Shown here in pieces: positions 44,557-52,219 of a stretch of 64,000 nucleotides of DNA; the stretch's first letter is position 1; each line of letters opens with the position of its first letter. The position numbers and the translations under genes are program-made. The notes beneath the pieces were generated by a model. The model was not told where the DNA came from. It searched no databases and saw nothing but the letters and a program-made list of their open reading frames with translations. The stretch is from Streptomyces spiramyceticus (GTDB taxonomy: Bacteria; Actinomycetota; Actinomycetes; Streptomycetales; Streptomycetaceae): positions 2,926,001 through 2,990,000 of the forward strand of contig NZ_JARBAX010000001.1 in assembly GCF_028807635.1 (NCBI RefSeq), given 5' to 3'.

Positions 44557-46188
44557 ATGGAACGGCGCACACTTCTCACCTCGGCAGCGGCGATCGCAGC
44601 CACCGCAACAGCAACCGCCTGCACCGGACGCACCGACCCGGCGACGGGCAGAGGCACGGCCACGGGCAGGGCCACGACCACGGGAACGGCCGCAGCCACA
44701 GGCACCGCCACAACGACAGCCACAGGCACAGCCACGCGCACCGCCGCCACCGCCGCCACCCCCGACTGGACCGCCCTGGCCCGCGGCCTCGACGGCCCCC
44801 TCGTCCGCCCCGGCGACGCCGCCTACAAAACCGCCCGCCAGCTCTACAACACCCGCTTCGACAACCTGAAGCCCGCCGCAGTCGCCTACGTAGCCACGGA
44901 GGCGGACGTAAAGGAGTGCCTCGCCTTCGCCAGAAGGCACCGCACCCCCGTAGCCATCCGCAACGGCGGCCACTCCTACGCCGGCTGGTCCTCCGGCACC
45001 GGACGCCTCGTCATCGACGTATCGAAGCTGGCCCGCATCAAAGCGAACGGCAGCACGGCAACCATCGGCGCCGGCGCCAAGCTCATCGACGTCTACCAGG
45101 GCCTCGCCCGCAACGGCCGCCGCACCATCCCCGCAGGCTCCTGCCCCACCGTCGGCATCTCCGGCCTCACCCTCGGCGGCGGCCACGGCGTAGTCTCCCG
45201 CGCGTACGGCCTGACCTGCGACAGCCTGACCTCCGCCACCCTCATCACCGCCGCAGGCAAGCGCCTCCACTGCACCGCCACCGAGAACGCGGACCTCTTC
45301 TGGGCCCTGCGCGGCGCGGGCAACGGCAACTTCGGCGTAGTGACCGACCTGACCTTCCGCACCCACCCCGCCCCCGCTGCGGTGACCGCATTCCTCTCCT
45401 GGCCCTGGTCAAAGGCCCAGGCGGTCGTCAACGCCTGGCAGGAGTGGGGCCCGTCCCAGCCCGACGAGATCTGGTCGTCGGCGCACCTCGCCGCCGGCGC
45501 CGGCGGCCGGCAGCCCACGGTCAGCATCTCCGCGTTCTCCCTCGGCACCTACACCGACCTCCAGAACGCCGTCGACCGCCTCGCCGACAAGATCGGCACC
45601 CCGGCCCGCTCCGTCTCCCTGCGCCGCCGCACGTACCAGGAGTCGATGCTGATCTACGCCGGCTGTGCCGGTTTCACCGACGCCCAGTGCCACCTCCCCG
45701 GCACCACCCCCGGCCGCACCCCGCAGGGCGTCCTGGGCCGGGAGACCTACGCCGGCCGTTCCGACTTCTTCAACCGTTCGCTCTCGCCCGCCGGGATACG
45801 CGCCCTGCTCGCCCAGGCGGAGGCCTTCACCCGCATCCCCGTGGCCGAGGGCGGTGGCGGCGGCAGCATCGCGCTGACGGCGCTCGGCGGTGCGGTGAAC
45901 CGCGTGGACCCGCTCGCGACGGCCTTCGTGCACCGCCGCTCGCGCATGCTCGCCCAGTACATCGGCTCCTGGCGGGCCGGCACCCCCGGAACGGCCCAGC
46001 AGACCTGGCTGAACAACGCCCACGGGGCCATGCGCCGCTACGCATCGGGGGCGGCGTACCAGAACTACACGGACGCGACCCTGACGGACTGGCGGAAGGC
46101 GTACTACGGCCCGGCAGCCAGCCGCCTCACCAACCTCAAGAAGCGCTACGACCCCGACAGGCTCTTCGACTTCCCCCAGGCACTCTGA
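44557..46188 (+). CDS. Secreted FAD-linked oxidase (BBE-like, bicovalent flavin)
   Basis: A 543-aa PCMH/berberine-bridge-type oxidase. The N-terminus ([24 protein letters not shown]) resembles a twin-Arg or lipoprotein signal, followed by an unusual 45-residue Thr/Ala/Gly stretch. The flavin sites are both present: His in RNGGHSYAG and Cys in YGLTCDSL, so FAD is probably attached twice. The BBE C-terminal segment (NYTDATLTDWRKAYYG, then LKKRYDPDRLFDFPQ) is intact. The ATG has GGGAGG 10 nt upstream. Substrate unknown; oligosaccharide oxidases are the nearest guess. Confidence 0.88.
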   Translation: MERRTLLTSAAAIAATATATACTGRTDPATGRGTATGRATTTGTAAATGTATTTATGTATRTAATAATPDWTALARGLDGPLVRPGDAAYKTARQLYNTRFDNLKPAAVAYVATEADVKECLAFARRHRTPVAIRNGGHSYAGWSSGTGRLVIDVSKLARIKANGSTATIGAGAKLIDVYQGLARNGRRTIPAGSCPTVGISGLTLGGGHGVVSRAYGLTCDSLTSATLITAAGKRLHCTATENADLFWALRGAGNGNFGVVTDLTFRTHPAPAAVTAFLSWPWSKAQAVVNAWQEWGPSQPDEIWSSAHLAAGAGGRQPTVSISAFSLGTYTDLQNAVDRLADKIGTPARSVSLRRRTYQESMLIYAGCAGFTDAQCHLPGTTPGRTPQGVLGRETYAGRSDFFNRSLSPAGIRALLAQAEAFTRIPVAEGGGGGSIALTALGGAVNRVDPLATAFVHRRSRMLAQYIGSWRAGTPGTAQQTWLNNAHGAMRRYASGAAYQNYTDATLTDWRKAYYGPAASRLTNLKKRYDPDRLFDFPQAL

Positions 46189-46221
46189 CTTACGTAGAGC
46201 ACATCAAGAGCGTAAAGACCG

Positions 46222-46938
46222 TCACGCCGCGAGATCGCTGCGCTCGTCGTCCCCGGCCACCCGCTGGCCGGGGAACGAGGGCACGCCCTCCGGCTCCGCA
46301 CCTGCCGAGGCCGCCCCCGCCCCCTTCGCCCGTACGAGCCAACCCACCTTCTCCGAGCGCGAGATGGCAGCCATGAGCGGCGTGAGCAGCGCCATCGAGA
46401 GCGGCGCGAGCAGCAGCGCCACGGCCGTACCGAGCGCGAACCCGCCCACGACGTCGGTCGGATAGTGCACACCCATGTACACCCGGCAGAAGCCCTCAAG
46501 CACGGCCAGCCCGATCGCGGCGAGCCCGAACTTCCGGTTGGCGATGAAGACTCCGACGCCGATCGCCATCGCCATCGTCGCGTGGTCGCTGACGAACGAA
46601 TAGTCGGTCTTGCCGGCGACGAGGACCTCAAGCCCCGTGTGGTCCTTGAACGGCCGCGGCCGTTCGACAAACCCACGGATCGGAATATTGATCAGCAGCG
46701 CGATCCCCGCCGCGAGCGGCGCCCAGACGAGCCCGGCCACCGAGGTGACCGCGTCCTCGCGCCGGCGCACGCTCCACCAGCACCCGAGCGCCACCAGGAC
46801 CATGCCGAGCATGATCCCGTACTCACCGATGAACTCCATGACCCGGTCGAACCAGCCGGGGGCGTCCGCCGCCAGTCCGTTGATGTCGTAGAGCAGACTG
46901 ACATCGGGGTTGGCCCCATCGAGTGCGAGTCCAGCCAT
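46222..46938 (-). CDS. PAP2-family membrane phosphatase
   Basis: A 238-aa polytopic lipid phosphatase with about five to six spans. The three PAP2 motifs are present: ERPRPFK, SFVSDHAT (His nucleophile helper) and RVYMGVHYPTDVVGG. It would act on undecaprenyl pyrophosphate or phosphatidic acid. The C-terminal 35 residues are an acidic cytosolic tail. AAGGGG lies 9 nt before the ATG. Convergent to the FAD oxidase. Confidence 0.88.
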   Translation of the reverse strand: MAGLALDGANPDVSLLYDINGLAADAPGWFDRVMEFIGEYGIMLGMVLVALGCWWSVRRREDAVTSVAGLVWAPLAAGIALLINIPIRGFVERPRPFKDHTGLEVLVAGKTDYSFVSDHATMAMAIGVGVFIANRKFGLAAIGLAVLEGFCRVYMGVHYPTDVVGGFALGTAVALLLAPLSMALLTPLMAAISRSEKVGWLVRAKGAGAASAGAEPEGVPSFPGQRVAGDDERSDLAA

Positions 46939-47184
46939 CTGCCGCGGCCCCTTGCCTTGTTGCCTGCTGCGCGGCACGCGCGTGTGCGTGCTGCTTCTGC
47001 GAATCCCCCGGTGGTCCGTGCCTGCTGCTGTGCGGTGGGTCAGTGCATGGTCAGTGCAGTTGTCCCCGGTTGAGGGAACGCTCCGCCCGCCCCCGCCGTT
47101 CCATTCTCCACCGAAAGATCACCATGACGTTATCGAAGAGAGATGCGTAGTCGCAGCTCAGGACAGGGTGCCAACGGTGTGTTA

Positions 47185-48195
47185 CTACTCCGGACGCTTC
47201 GTCGGGAGCGCCTTCGCGCCATCCTCGGTGACCCGGGTGGCACCAAAATAATCCGGCGTATCGATCTTGTCGAAGCGGATGACGGCGCCGGTGAACGGCG
47301 CGTTGATCATGTACCCGCCGCCGACGTACAGCCCGACGTGCCGGATCTCGCGCGAGTTGGTGAGGTCGTCCGAGAAGAACACCAGGTCCCCGGGCAGCAG
47401 CTCGTCCCTCGAAGGATGCGGCCCGGCGTTGTACTGGTCGTTCGCCACGCGCGGCAGTTCGATCCCCACGGTCCGGTACGCCGCCTGCGTGAGCCCGGAG
47501 CAGTCGAAACGCCCGCCCTGCTCGGGCGTCCCGTTACCGCCCCACAGGTACTTCGTGCCGAGCTTCTTCTGCGCGAAGTAGATGGCTCCGGCGGCCTGCC
47601 GCGACGGCTGCACCCGCCCGACGGGCTTCGCGAAGCTCTGCTCCAGGGTGGTGATGACCTTCACATAATTCTGCGTCTCACGATACGGCGGTACGCCCCC
47701 GTACTTGATGACGGCGTACGCGCCCGCGTTGTAGGCGGCCAGCATGTTCTTGGTCTGATCCCCAGGCACTTTCTTCACATACCCGGCCAGTTCACAGTCG
47801 TACGACGCCGCTGACGGAATCGCATCCGCCGGATCCCAGATGTCCCGGTCCCCGTCCTTGTCCCCGTCCACCCCGTGGGTCGCCCACGTGCCGGGAATGA
47901 ACTGCGCGATACCGCGGGCGTCCGCCGGGCTCTTGGCCTGCGGATTCCAGCCGCTCTCCTGGTACAACTGCGCGGCGAGGAGGGCCGGATTGATGGCCGG
48001 GCAGAGGTTGCCCCACTTCTGCACGAGCGGCTGATAGAGCGCGGGCACGGCCCCCTTGGCCAGCCCGACCGCCCGCCCGCCACCCGCACTGCCGGCCAGC
48101 CCCGCGGCGGCGGAGAAGGTCCCGACGACGAGCAGCGCGACAAAGCTCAGACAGAGCCCTATCCCGACCCCCGAGGCCACCCAGACTTTTCGCAC
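47185..48195 (-). CDS. Lytic transglycosylase plus NlpC/P60 (C40) cell-wall hydrolase
   Basis: A 336-aa exported hydrolase. N-terminal signal anchor (about 6-32); an SLT-like domain (about 50-185) with the catalytic Glu in YQESGWNP; and an NlpC/P60 domain (about 200-336) with Cys in RFDCSGLTQ and His in RHVGLYVG. The third residue position reads Asn (MINAPFTG). It cleaves glycan strands and stem peptides. The same two-domain plan is used by VirB1-like proteins of Gram-positive T4SS, and a T4SS-like cluster starts 4.5 kb away. Confidence 0.88.
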   Translation of the reverse strand: MRKVWVASGVGIGLCLSFVALLVVGTFSAAAGLAGSAGGGRAVGLAKGAVPALYQPLVQKWGNLCPAINPALLAAQLYQESGWNPQAKSPADARGIAQFIPGTWATHGVDGDKDGDRDIWDPADAIPSAASYDCELAGYVKKVPGDQTKNMLAAYNAGAYAVIKYGGVPPYRETQNYVKVITTLEQSFAKPVGRVQPSRQAAGAIYFAQKKLGTKYLWGGNGTPEQGGRFDCSGLTQAAYRTVGIELPRVANDQYNAGPHPSRDELLPGDLVFFSDDLTNSREIRHVGLYVGGGYMINAPFTGAVIRFDKIDTPDYFGATRVTEDGAKALPTKRPE

Positions 48196-48275
48196 CCCTC
48201 AACCCTCCCCCATGCGGTCCGGGTTCACTACCGTTTTCGCCGCGCGCCCGCCGACTCCGTTCTTCCTTCAGCCAA

Positions 48276-48310
48276 AACGCCGCGCCCGCCAGGGCGGCGG
48301 ACGCGGCGTT
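48276..48310 (-). terminator. Terminator of the peptidoglycan-binding gene
   Basis: AACGCCGCG-type arms (48276-48290 with 48295-48310) form a near-perfect stem. On the minus strand it is followed by GTTTTGG, a short U tract, 15 bp beyond the stop of the gene at 48325. Confidence 0.75.
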
Positions 48311-48324
48311 GGGTTGCTTACGGA

Positions 48325-48690
48325 TCAGAGAGCGCGCAGGGCGTCCCACGTCTGGGGACCGACGATGCCGTCGACCCGGAGACCGTTCACGTCCTGGAAG
48401 TGGACGACCCAACTCTCGGTACGGGGCCCGAAGGCGCCGTCAATTGCAAGCACATCGCTGCCGCTCCAGTAATTGATGAGGCACTGCACCTCCCGGACCC
48501 GGTTGCCGGAATCACCGCGCTGGGTCGTGGCAGTGCCGTCGTAGTAGCCGCAGTACGCGGGCGGAGCGAGCTGAACGGCTGAGACGGGAGCGGCGGCCTG
48601 TGGGGAATGGGCGACGGCGGGTGCGACGGACATGGCGAGCGCGCCGAAGACTGCGGCGGTGGCGAGGGCGACCCGATGACGTGCGAACAT
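48325..48690 (-). CDS. Secreted peptidoglycan-binding domain protein
   Basis: A 121-aa protein: a signal peptide (about 1-27, cut after AVA-H) and a single PG_binding_1 domain (REVQCLINYWSGSDVLAIDG through FGPRTESWVVHFQD and VDGIVGPQTWDAL). Two Cys could pair. No catalytic domain, so it is probably a wall-anchoring or regulatory exoprotein. GGGAGA lies 7 nt before the ATG. Convergent with nothing; it has its own terminator. Confidence 0.85.
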   Translation of the reverse strand: MFARHRVALATAAVFGALAMSVAPAVAHSPQAAAPVSAVQLAPPAYCGYYDGTATTQRGDSGNRVREVQCLINYWSGSDVLAIDGAFGPRTESWVVHFQDVNGLRVDGIVGPQTWDALRAL

Positions 48691-48798
48691 GAGCAACTCT
48701 CCCTATTTGAAGCCGATTTGGCCGAAGTGCCGGAGAGGTTCGTGTCCGCGAGCGGTCGCACTATGCGCATATGCCACGAGTTCGACCCGTGTGGGTGA
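48676..48798 (+). CDS. Possible 40-aa ORF, divergent and overlapping
   Basis: An ATG-started ORF overlapping the first 15 bp of the divergent peptidoglycan-binding gene. The product runs MTCEHEQLSLFEADLAEV and continues ERFVSASGRTM to a CHEFDPCG end. Composition looks protein-like with three Cys and two His, but its A/T-rich codons (CTA, TTT, TTG, ATA) differ from neighbours. No ribosome binding site is evident. It may be a gene remnant or chance. Confidence 0.25.
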   Translation: MTCEHEQLSLFEADLAEVPERFVSASGRTMRICHEFDPCG

Positions 48799-48807
48799 CG
48801 CGACATG

Positions 48808-49260
48808 TCACCCCGCTGGGTGGATCAGCTCGACCTTCGGAAAGTAGGTGCGGTATCGCGCCACGTCCCGCGCAAGCAGGCGATAGGAGCGGACAGCCGC
48901 GTGCGCACCGATGTAGAAGTCGGGCATCGGAGAGGCTTTGGCACCGCCGCGTTGCCGGTAGGTCATGAATGCCTTGCCGGCGAGAAAACCCGCCTCGTAG
49001 GGAAGCTGTTCCCGTAGGTAGTCCTCGGGCGGCAGGGCTTCGTCCAACGCCTCGATGGAGGCGTACCCGACGGACACCTCGGCGTAGACGAGCGGATTGA
49101 TGACCACCTCCCCCTCGTCGCATGCCCGCGCGAGCGCTTCTTCCGACCAGTCGGCCCACTTCGGGTCATCGGTCGCGATGTCGAGGAGTACGCAGGAATC
49201 GACAAGGGTGACGGGGTGCTCGGCCGCGTTCCGGACCGCACGCAGATGCCTACTCGCCAC
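48808..49260 (-). CDS. PIN-domain ribonuclease toxin, VapC-like
   Basis: A 150-aa PIN-domain protein. Acidic active-site residues D21 (LVDSCVLLDI), E61 (VYAEVSVGY) and D114 (PMPDFYIGAH) are all present. It is expected to cleave RNA, probably a specific tRNA. The GTG start overlaps the antitoxin gene by 11 bp with GGAG 7 nt upstream; a later GTG at 49212 has no such site. Confidence 0.87.
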   Translation of the reverse strand: MASRHLRAVRNAAEHPVTLVDSCVLLDIATDDPKWADWSEEALARACDEGEVVINPLVYAEVSVGYASIEALDEALPPEDYLREQLPYEAGFLAGKAFMTYRQRGGAKASPMPDFYIGAHAAVRSYRLLARDVARYRTYFPKVELIHPAG

Positions 49261-49477
49261 GCAACAGCTCCATGAGCTCGTCCGTACTCAGCGCCGTTGT
49301 GGCCGTGCCGCGCAGTCGGCGCGTTGTCCGCTGCCCACGTGTGGTGCTGCCCTCCCTGCGCACTATGCGCAGCGCGCCGCCCTCCGCAACAACGTCGACC
49401 TCGTCGCCGGGCCGGATCCCGATCTGCTCCCGGAGTTCCGCAGGGATCGTCACCTGCCCCTTGCTGTTGACCCTCAC
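49250..49477 (-). CDS. AbrB/MazE-type antitoxin, VapB-like
   Basis: A 75-aa protein with an N-terminal SpoVT-AbrB swapped-hairpin DNA-binding domain (VNSKGQVTIPAELREQIGIRPGDEVDVV) and a basic, then acidic C-terminal tail that would occupy the toxin. The GTG start is fixed by AGGAGG 7 nt upstream; longer in-frame starts lack a site. Its operon partner is the overlapping VapC-like gene. Confidence 0.87.
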   Translation of the reverse strand: MRVNSKGQVTIPAELREQIGIRPGDEVDVVAEGGALRIVRREGSTTRGQRTTRRLRGTATTALSTDELMELLRGE

Positions 49478-49513
49478 AGGCCACCTCCTGTCGGAGAATT
49501 CCGCTTGTCCGCC

Positions 49514-49536
49514 GTAATACGCGTACCACGTAATAC
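49514..49536 (-). promoter_or_regulatory. Direct repeats in the toxin-antitoxin promoter
   Basis: GTAATAC occurs at 49514-49520 and again at 49530-49536, 16 bp apart, in an A/T-rich island just upstream of the antitoxin gene. Likely operator and promoter for autoregulation. Confidence 0.5.
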
Positions 49537-49545
49537 TACCTCCCG

Positions 49546-49974
49546 TCACGACAGCACACACTCCACCCAGAGCAGCTTGCCGCCCTGGCCGGGCAGGCCT
49601 GTGGCGATGGGATACGCGCCCCAGCTGTCGGCGCAGAGCTGAACGAGATGCAGACCGCGCCCGCCCTCGGCACCGTCTTCGGGCGGCCCGCCCAGCGCGC
49701 CCTCGAAGGGGGCCGGGATGTCGGGATTGGAGTCCCAGACCCCGAGCCGGAGCCGTCCTGGATCCGTGGCGCGCAGGCGAAGGGCGTACGGGCCGGTGGA
49801 GTGGAGGTGGGCGTTGGTGACGAGCTCACTGGCCAGCAGTTCGGCGGTGTCGGTCAGACGCGTCATGCCGTGCGTACGGAGTACGGCGCGGAGGGTGGAA
49901 CGCGCGATACCGGGGGCACGAGGGTCGTGCGGGAGTTGAAGGGTGTACGTCCAGGCGGGCGTTACGGTGGCCAT
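49546..49974 (-). CDS. Small HATPase_c ATP-binding protein (RsbW-like)
   Basis: A 142-aa single-domain GHKL ATPase. The N box is SELVTNAHLHS, the G1 box VWDSNPDIP and the G2 box GRGLHLV. Such proteins act as anti-sigma-type kinases or regulators and in Streptomyces are commonly encoded beside XRE-DUF5753 and DUF397 genes, as here (the XRE gene is divergent, 211 bp away). Confidence 0.85.
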   Translation of the reverse strand: MATVTPAWTYTLQLPHDPRAPGIARSTLRAVLRTHGMTRLTDTAELLASELVTNAHLHSTGPYALRLRATDPGRLRLGVWDSNPDIPAPFEGALGGPPEDGAEGGRGLHLVQLCADSWGAYPIATGLPGQGGKLLWVECVLS

Positions 49975-50093
49975 GGAAGTCTCCGATCGCGGAGGGGAGT
50001 TGAGTGGTATGGGTGCGTTGCCCAGTGACCAGGTCGCTCCGTCGAGCGGGGTTCTTCCGGGCGGGTGGCCTGAGTCACACAGTAGGGTCGATT

Positions 50094-50127
50094 CAAGGAT
50101 TCCTTGGTCGAATCCAAGGAATCCTGG
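50094..50127. promoter_or_regulatory. Double palindromic operator before the XRE-DUF5753 gene
   Basis: CAAGGATTCCTTG (50094-50106) is itself palindromic, and a near copy CCAAGGAATCCTGG follows at 50114-50127. Together they form a larger inverted repeat with 12-bp perfect arms. It lies in the divergent gap between the ATPase and XRE genes. Confidence 0.65.
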
Positions 50128-50185
50128 TCCTAATCATCCGTGTGGGTGACCTATCAACCAGGGACCGCACTCCGGGAGTTGAGTC

Positions 50186-51037
50186 ATGACAGTGAAGCGC
50201 GCCACCTCCGGGCGCCGCATGCGCCTCGGTGTTGAGCTGCGGAAACTCCGCGAGCGAGCTGGGATGACCTCCACCGAGGCAGCCCAGATGTTGGGCACCA
50301 GCGCGGGCCAGTTGAGCAACATCGAGGTGGCCCGCTTCGGAGCCAGCGCCGACCGCGTCCGGGCACTTGCCCGCATCTATGACTGCTCGGACCATGCCTT
50401 TGTCGAGGCCCTTGCAGGCATGGCCGGGGGGCGGCAGCGGGGGTGGTGGGAGGAGTACCGAGAGATCCTCCCCACCAGTCTTCTGGACCTCGCAGAGATG
50501 GAGCACTACGCGACCGCCCTGCACACGGCGTACACGTCACACATGCCCGGCCTGCTCCAGAGCGCAGACCACGCCCGCGACGTCTTCCGCCAAGTCGTGC
50601 CCGAACTGTCCCCTCCCGAGATCGAGCACCGACTCTCCCACCGCATCAAACGGCAGGCCGTCCTGTACCGGGCGGACCCCGTCCCGTACACAGCGGTCGT
50701 TCATGAGGCCGCCCTGCGCATGAGGTTCGGCGGGCCTTCGGTCGCACGTCGCCAGCTTGAGCACCTATTGGGGATGAGCGAGCGCGAGCACATCACGATC
50801 ACGGTGATCCCCTTCGACGCCGGAGGATTTCCGGGCGCGGGCCAGTCGATCGCGTACGCATGTGGCCCTGCCCCTCAGCTCGACACCGTCCACCTCGACC
50901 AGTCCCACGGCTCAGCACTCCTCGATGCCGAGGCTCAGCTCCACAAGTACCGCATGGTGCTGGACCGACTGAAAGCGTTCACCCTCACCCCGGAGAAGTC
51001 CCGGGACTTCATCCACAACATCGCCCAGCAGCTGTGA
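50186..51037 (+). CDS. XRE-family regulator with DUF5753 domain
   Basis: A 283-aa protein with an N-terminal Cro/CI helix-turn-helix (about 15-70; TSTEAAQMLGTSAGQLSNIE) and a C-terminal DUF5753 domain (about 95-275). This architecture is very frequent in Streptomyces and is typically paired with DUF397 genes, as directly downstream here (11-bp gap). Some members control development or antibiotics; this one is unassigned. Confidence 0.9.
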   Translation: MTVKRATSGRRMRLGVELRKLRERAGMTSTEAAQMLGTSAGQLSNIEVARFGASADRVRALARIYDCSDHAFVEALAGMAGGRQRGWWEEYREILPTSLLDLAEMEHYATALHTAYTSHMPGLLQSADHARDVFRQVVPELSPPEIEHRLSHRIKRQAVLYRADPVPYTAVVHEAALRMRFGGPSVARRQLEHLLGMSEREHITITVIPFDAGGFPGAGQSIAYACGPAPQLDTVHLDQSHGSALLDAEAQLHKYRMVLDRLKAFTLTPEKSRDFIHNIAQQL

Positions 51038-51048
51038 AAGGACCCGTC

Positions 51049-51306
51049 ATGCGCACACACCACTGGCAGAAGTCGTCGTACTGCGGCGAAGGTGACGCAT
51101 GCCTGAACGTTGCCGCAACCATGGACCGCCCATGGCAGAAGTCCTCGCACTGCGCGCAGGGCGATTCCTGCGTCCACGTCAGCGCAGCGGCACGCACGAT
51201 CAAACTCACCGAAAGCAGCGACGCCAGCGGGGCGATACTTTCCGCCACCCCCACCACCTGGGCAGCCCTCCTCCACGCCCTCAAGGAGAACGCGAACCGT
51301 GTCTGA
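51049..51306 (+). CDS. DUF397 protein with duplicated motif
   Basis: An 85-aa DUF397 protein that carries its signature twice: WQKSSYCGEGDACLNVA and WQKSSHCAQGDSCVHVS, each with two Cys. Most family members have one. DUF397 proteins (BldB-like neighbours) act with the adjacent XRE-DUF5753 regulator, possibly as an antagonist. AAAGGA lies 8 nt before the ATG. Confidence 0.85.
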   Translation: MRTHHWQKSSYCGEGDACLNVAATMDRPWQKSSHCAQGDSCVHVSAAARTIKLTESSDASGAILSATPTTWAALLHALKENANRV

Positions 51307-51544
51307 CATCCCCGCCGACCTCGACTGGATCCGCGCCGCCCCCGAGGGCGAGGAAGGCCCCGGCCCCTGGATCGAGATCGCCTTCGGGCCCGAGGACCTG
51401 GTCTACCTCCGTGAGACGCGCGAGCCGGACAACGTCGTCACGACGACCCAGAAGAAGTGGGACGCGTTCGTACTCGGCGTACAGGCAGGTGAGTTCGACC
51501 ACTTCGCCGAGCTCGACACCCCAGAGCCGCCGCCGGCCGTTTGA
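51299..51544 (+). CDS. Small acidic DUF397-like protein
   Basis: An 81-aa, strongly acidic protein; the middle VYLRETREPDNVVTTTQKKWDAFVLGVQAGEFD resembles the C-terminal DUF397 motif that follows the Cys part in full members. Its GTG start overlaps the preceding stop by 8 bp. Probably part of the same regulatory set. Confidence 0.75.
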   Translation: MSDIPADLDWIRAAPEGEEGPGPWIEIAFGPEDLVYLRETREPDNVVTTTQKKWDAFVLGVQAGEFDHFAELDTPEPPPAV

Positions 51545-51548
51545 CAGC

Positions 51549-51589
51549 CGACCTATCGCTTATCGATAGTATCGATAAGCGATAGGTCG
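51549..51589. promoter_or_regulatory. 41-bp perfect palindrome upstream of a three-gene microcassette
   Basis: Two perfect 20-bp arms (51549-51568 and 51570-51589) flank a single G. Each arm contains TATCGCTTATCGATA, so TATCGATA-type half-sites recur within it. It ends 22 bp before the 37-aa gene. Its A/T content is far above the surroundings. Best read as operator and promoter for the operon whose last gene is a small XRE repressor. Confidence 0.8.
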
Positions 51590-51611
51590 AGGGCAAGCAC
51601 GGGGGAGCGTC

Positions 51612-51725
51612 ATGCGTACGAAGTCATGGTGGAGCCGCACGGACAACCGGCTCCTGGAGGGCGGCCTCGCGCTGGCCATACTGCTTGTGAGCCTCTTCGG
51701 GGTACTCCTCCCGTCCTCGGAGTGA
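51612..51725 (+). CDS. 37-aa single-span membrane microprotein
   Basis: A 37-aa ORF with GGGGGAG 5-6 nt before the ATG. A basic, Trp-rich head (MRTKSWWSRTDNR) precedes one hydrophobic span (LALAILLVSLFGVLL). Its stop overlaps the next start as GTGA, so it is translated with the DUF2975-like gene. No family recognised. Confidence 0.7.
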   Translation: MRTKSWWSRTDNRLLEGGLALAILLVSLFGVLLPSSE

Positions 51726-52219
51726 CAGGCCCCTTCGATCCGATACACGTCCGCGAGGTCGCAATCGACGGAACGGCGCAGCTGGCCGGCACGGCGACAG
51801 AGGGTCAGGTGTCCCTCGCCGGCACAAGCCACGCAGACCTTGTCCTCGACGACCCCGACGCCCCGCAGCGCCTGCTGCTCGCGCTGCCCGAGATCGTCGA
51901 CAGCCTGCTGATCGTCCTGATCCTCAACCTGCTGCTCCGGATGGCCCACACCCTGCGCGACGGCGACGTCTTCGTACCGCAGAACGCCCGACGGCTGCGC
52001 ATCATCGGGGTCACGGCACTGCTGCTCGGTTACGCCGTCCCCCTGCTGACGGCGGTCACCACGGACGCCCTGGTGAGCGGAACGCCGACCGCGGAGGAGA
52101 TCCCCTTCTCGTACACCGTCTCCGGCCTGCCCGCACTCGCCGCCCTCCTCGTCCTCGCTCTCGCCGAAGCCTTCACGCGCGGCGCGAAGCTACGAGCCGA
52201 CACGGAGGGGCTTGTCTGA
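51722..52219 (+). CDS. DUF2975-like membrane protein
   Basis: A 165-aa protein with an extracytoplasmic N-terminal beta region followed by about three spans (LLIVLILNLLLRM; LRIIGVTALLLGYAVPLL; LPALAALLVLALAEAFTRG). The final segment, ALAEAFTRGAKLRADTEGLV, is the conserved end of DUF2975 proteins, which are regularly paired with a small XRE regulator, as here (TGATG overlap). The full-length family has one more N-terminal span; the preceding 37-aa peptide may supply it. Confidence 0.75.
   Translation: MTGPFDPIHVREVAIDGTAQLAGTATEGQVSLAGTSHADLVLDDPDAPQRLLLALPEIVDSLLIVLILNLLLRMAHTLRDGDVFVPQNARRLRIIGVTALLLGYAVPLLTAVTTDALVSGTPTAEEIPFSYTVSGLPALAALLVLALAEAFTRGAKLRADTEGLV

Noticed and set aside
43520..44869. 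Long plus-strand frame (449 codons) and several long minus-strand frames through the repeat tract
   Set aside because: They arise from G/C-biased repeats with no stop codons. The 67-70 bp units shift frame, there is no ribosome binding site, and the frames run into the real FAD-oxidase gene in the wrong phase.
46939..47184. Small ORF or riboswitch in the 246-bp gap before the wall hydrolase stop
   Set aside because: Short frames there lack ribosome sites. The gap lies downstream of the hydrolase gene rather than in its leader, so a c-di-AMP riboswitch is not expected, and none was recognised.
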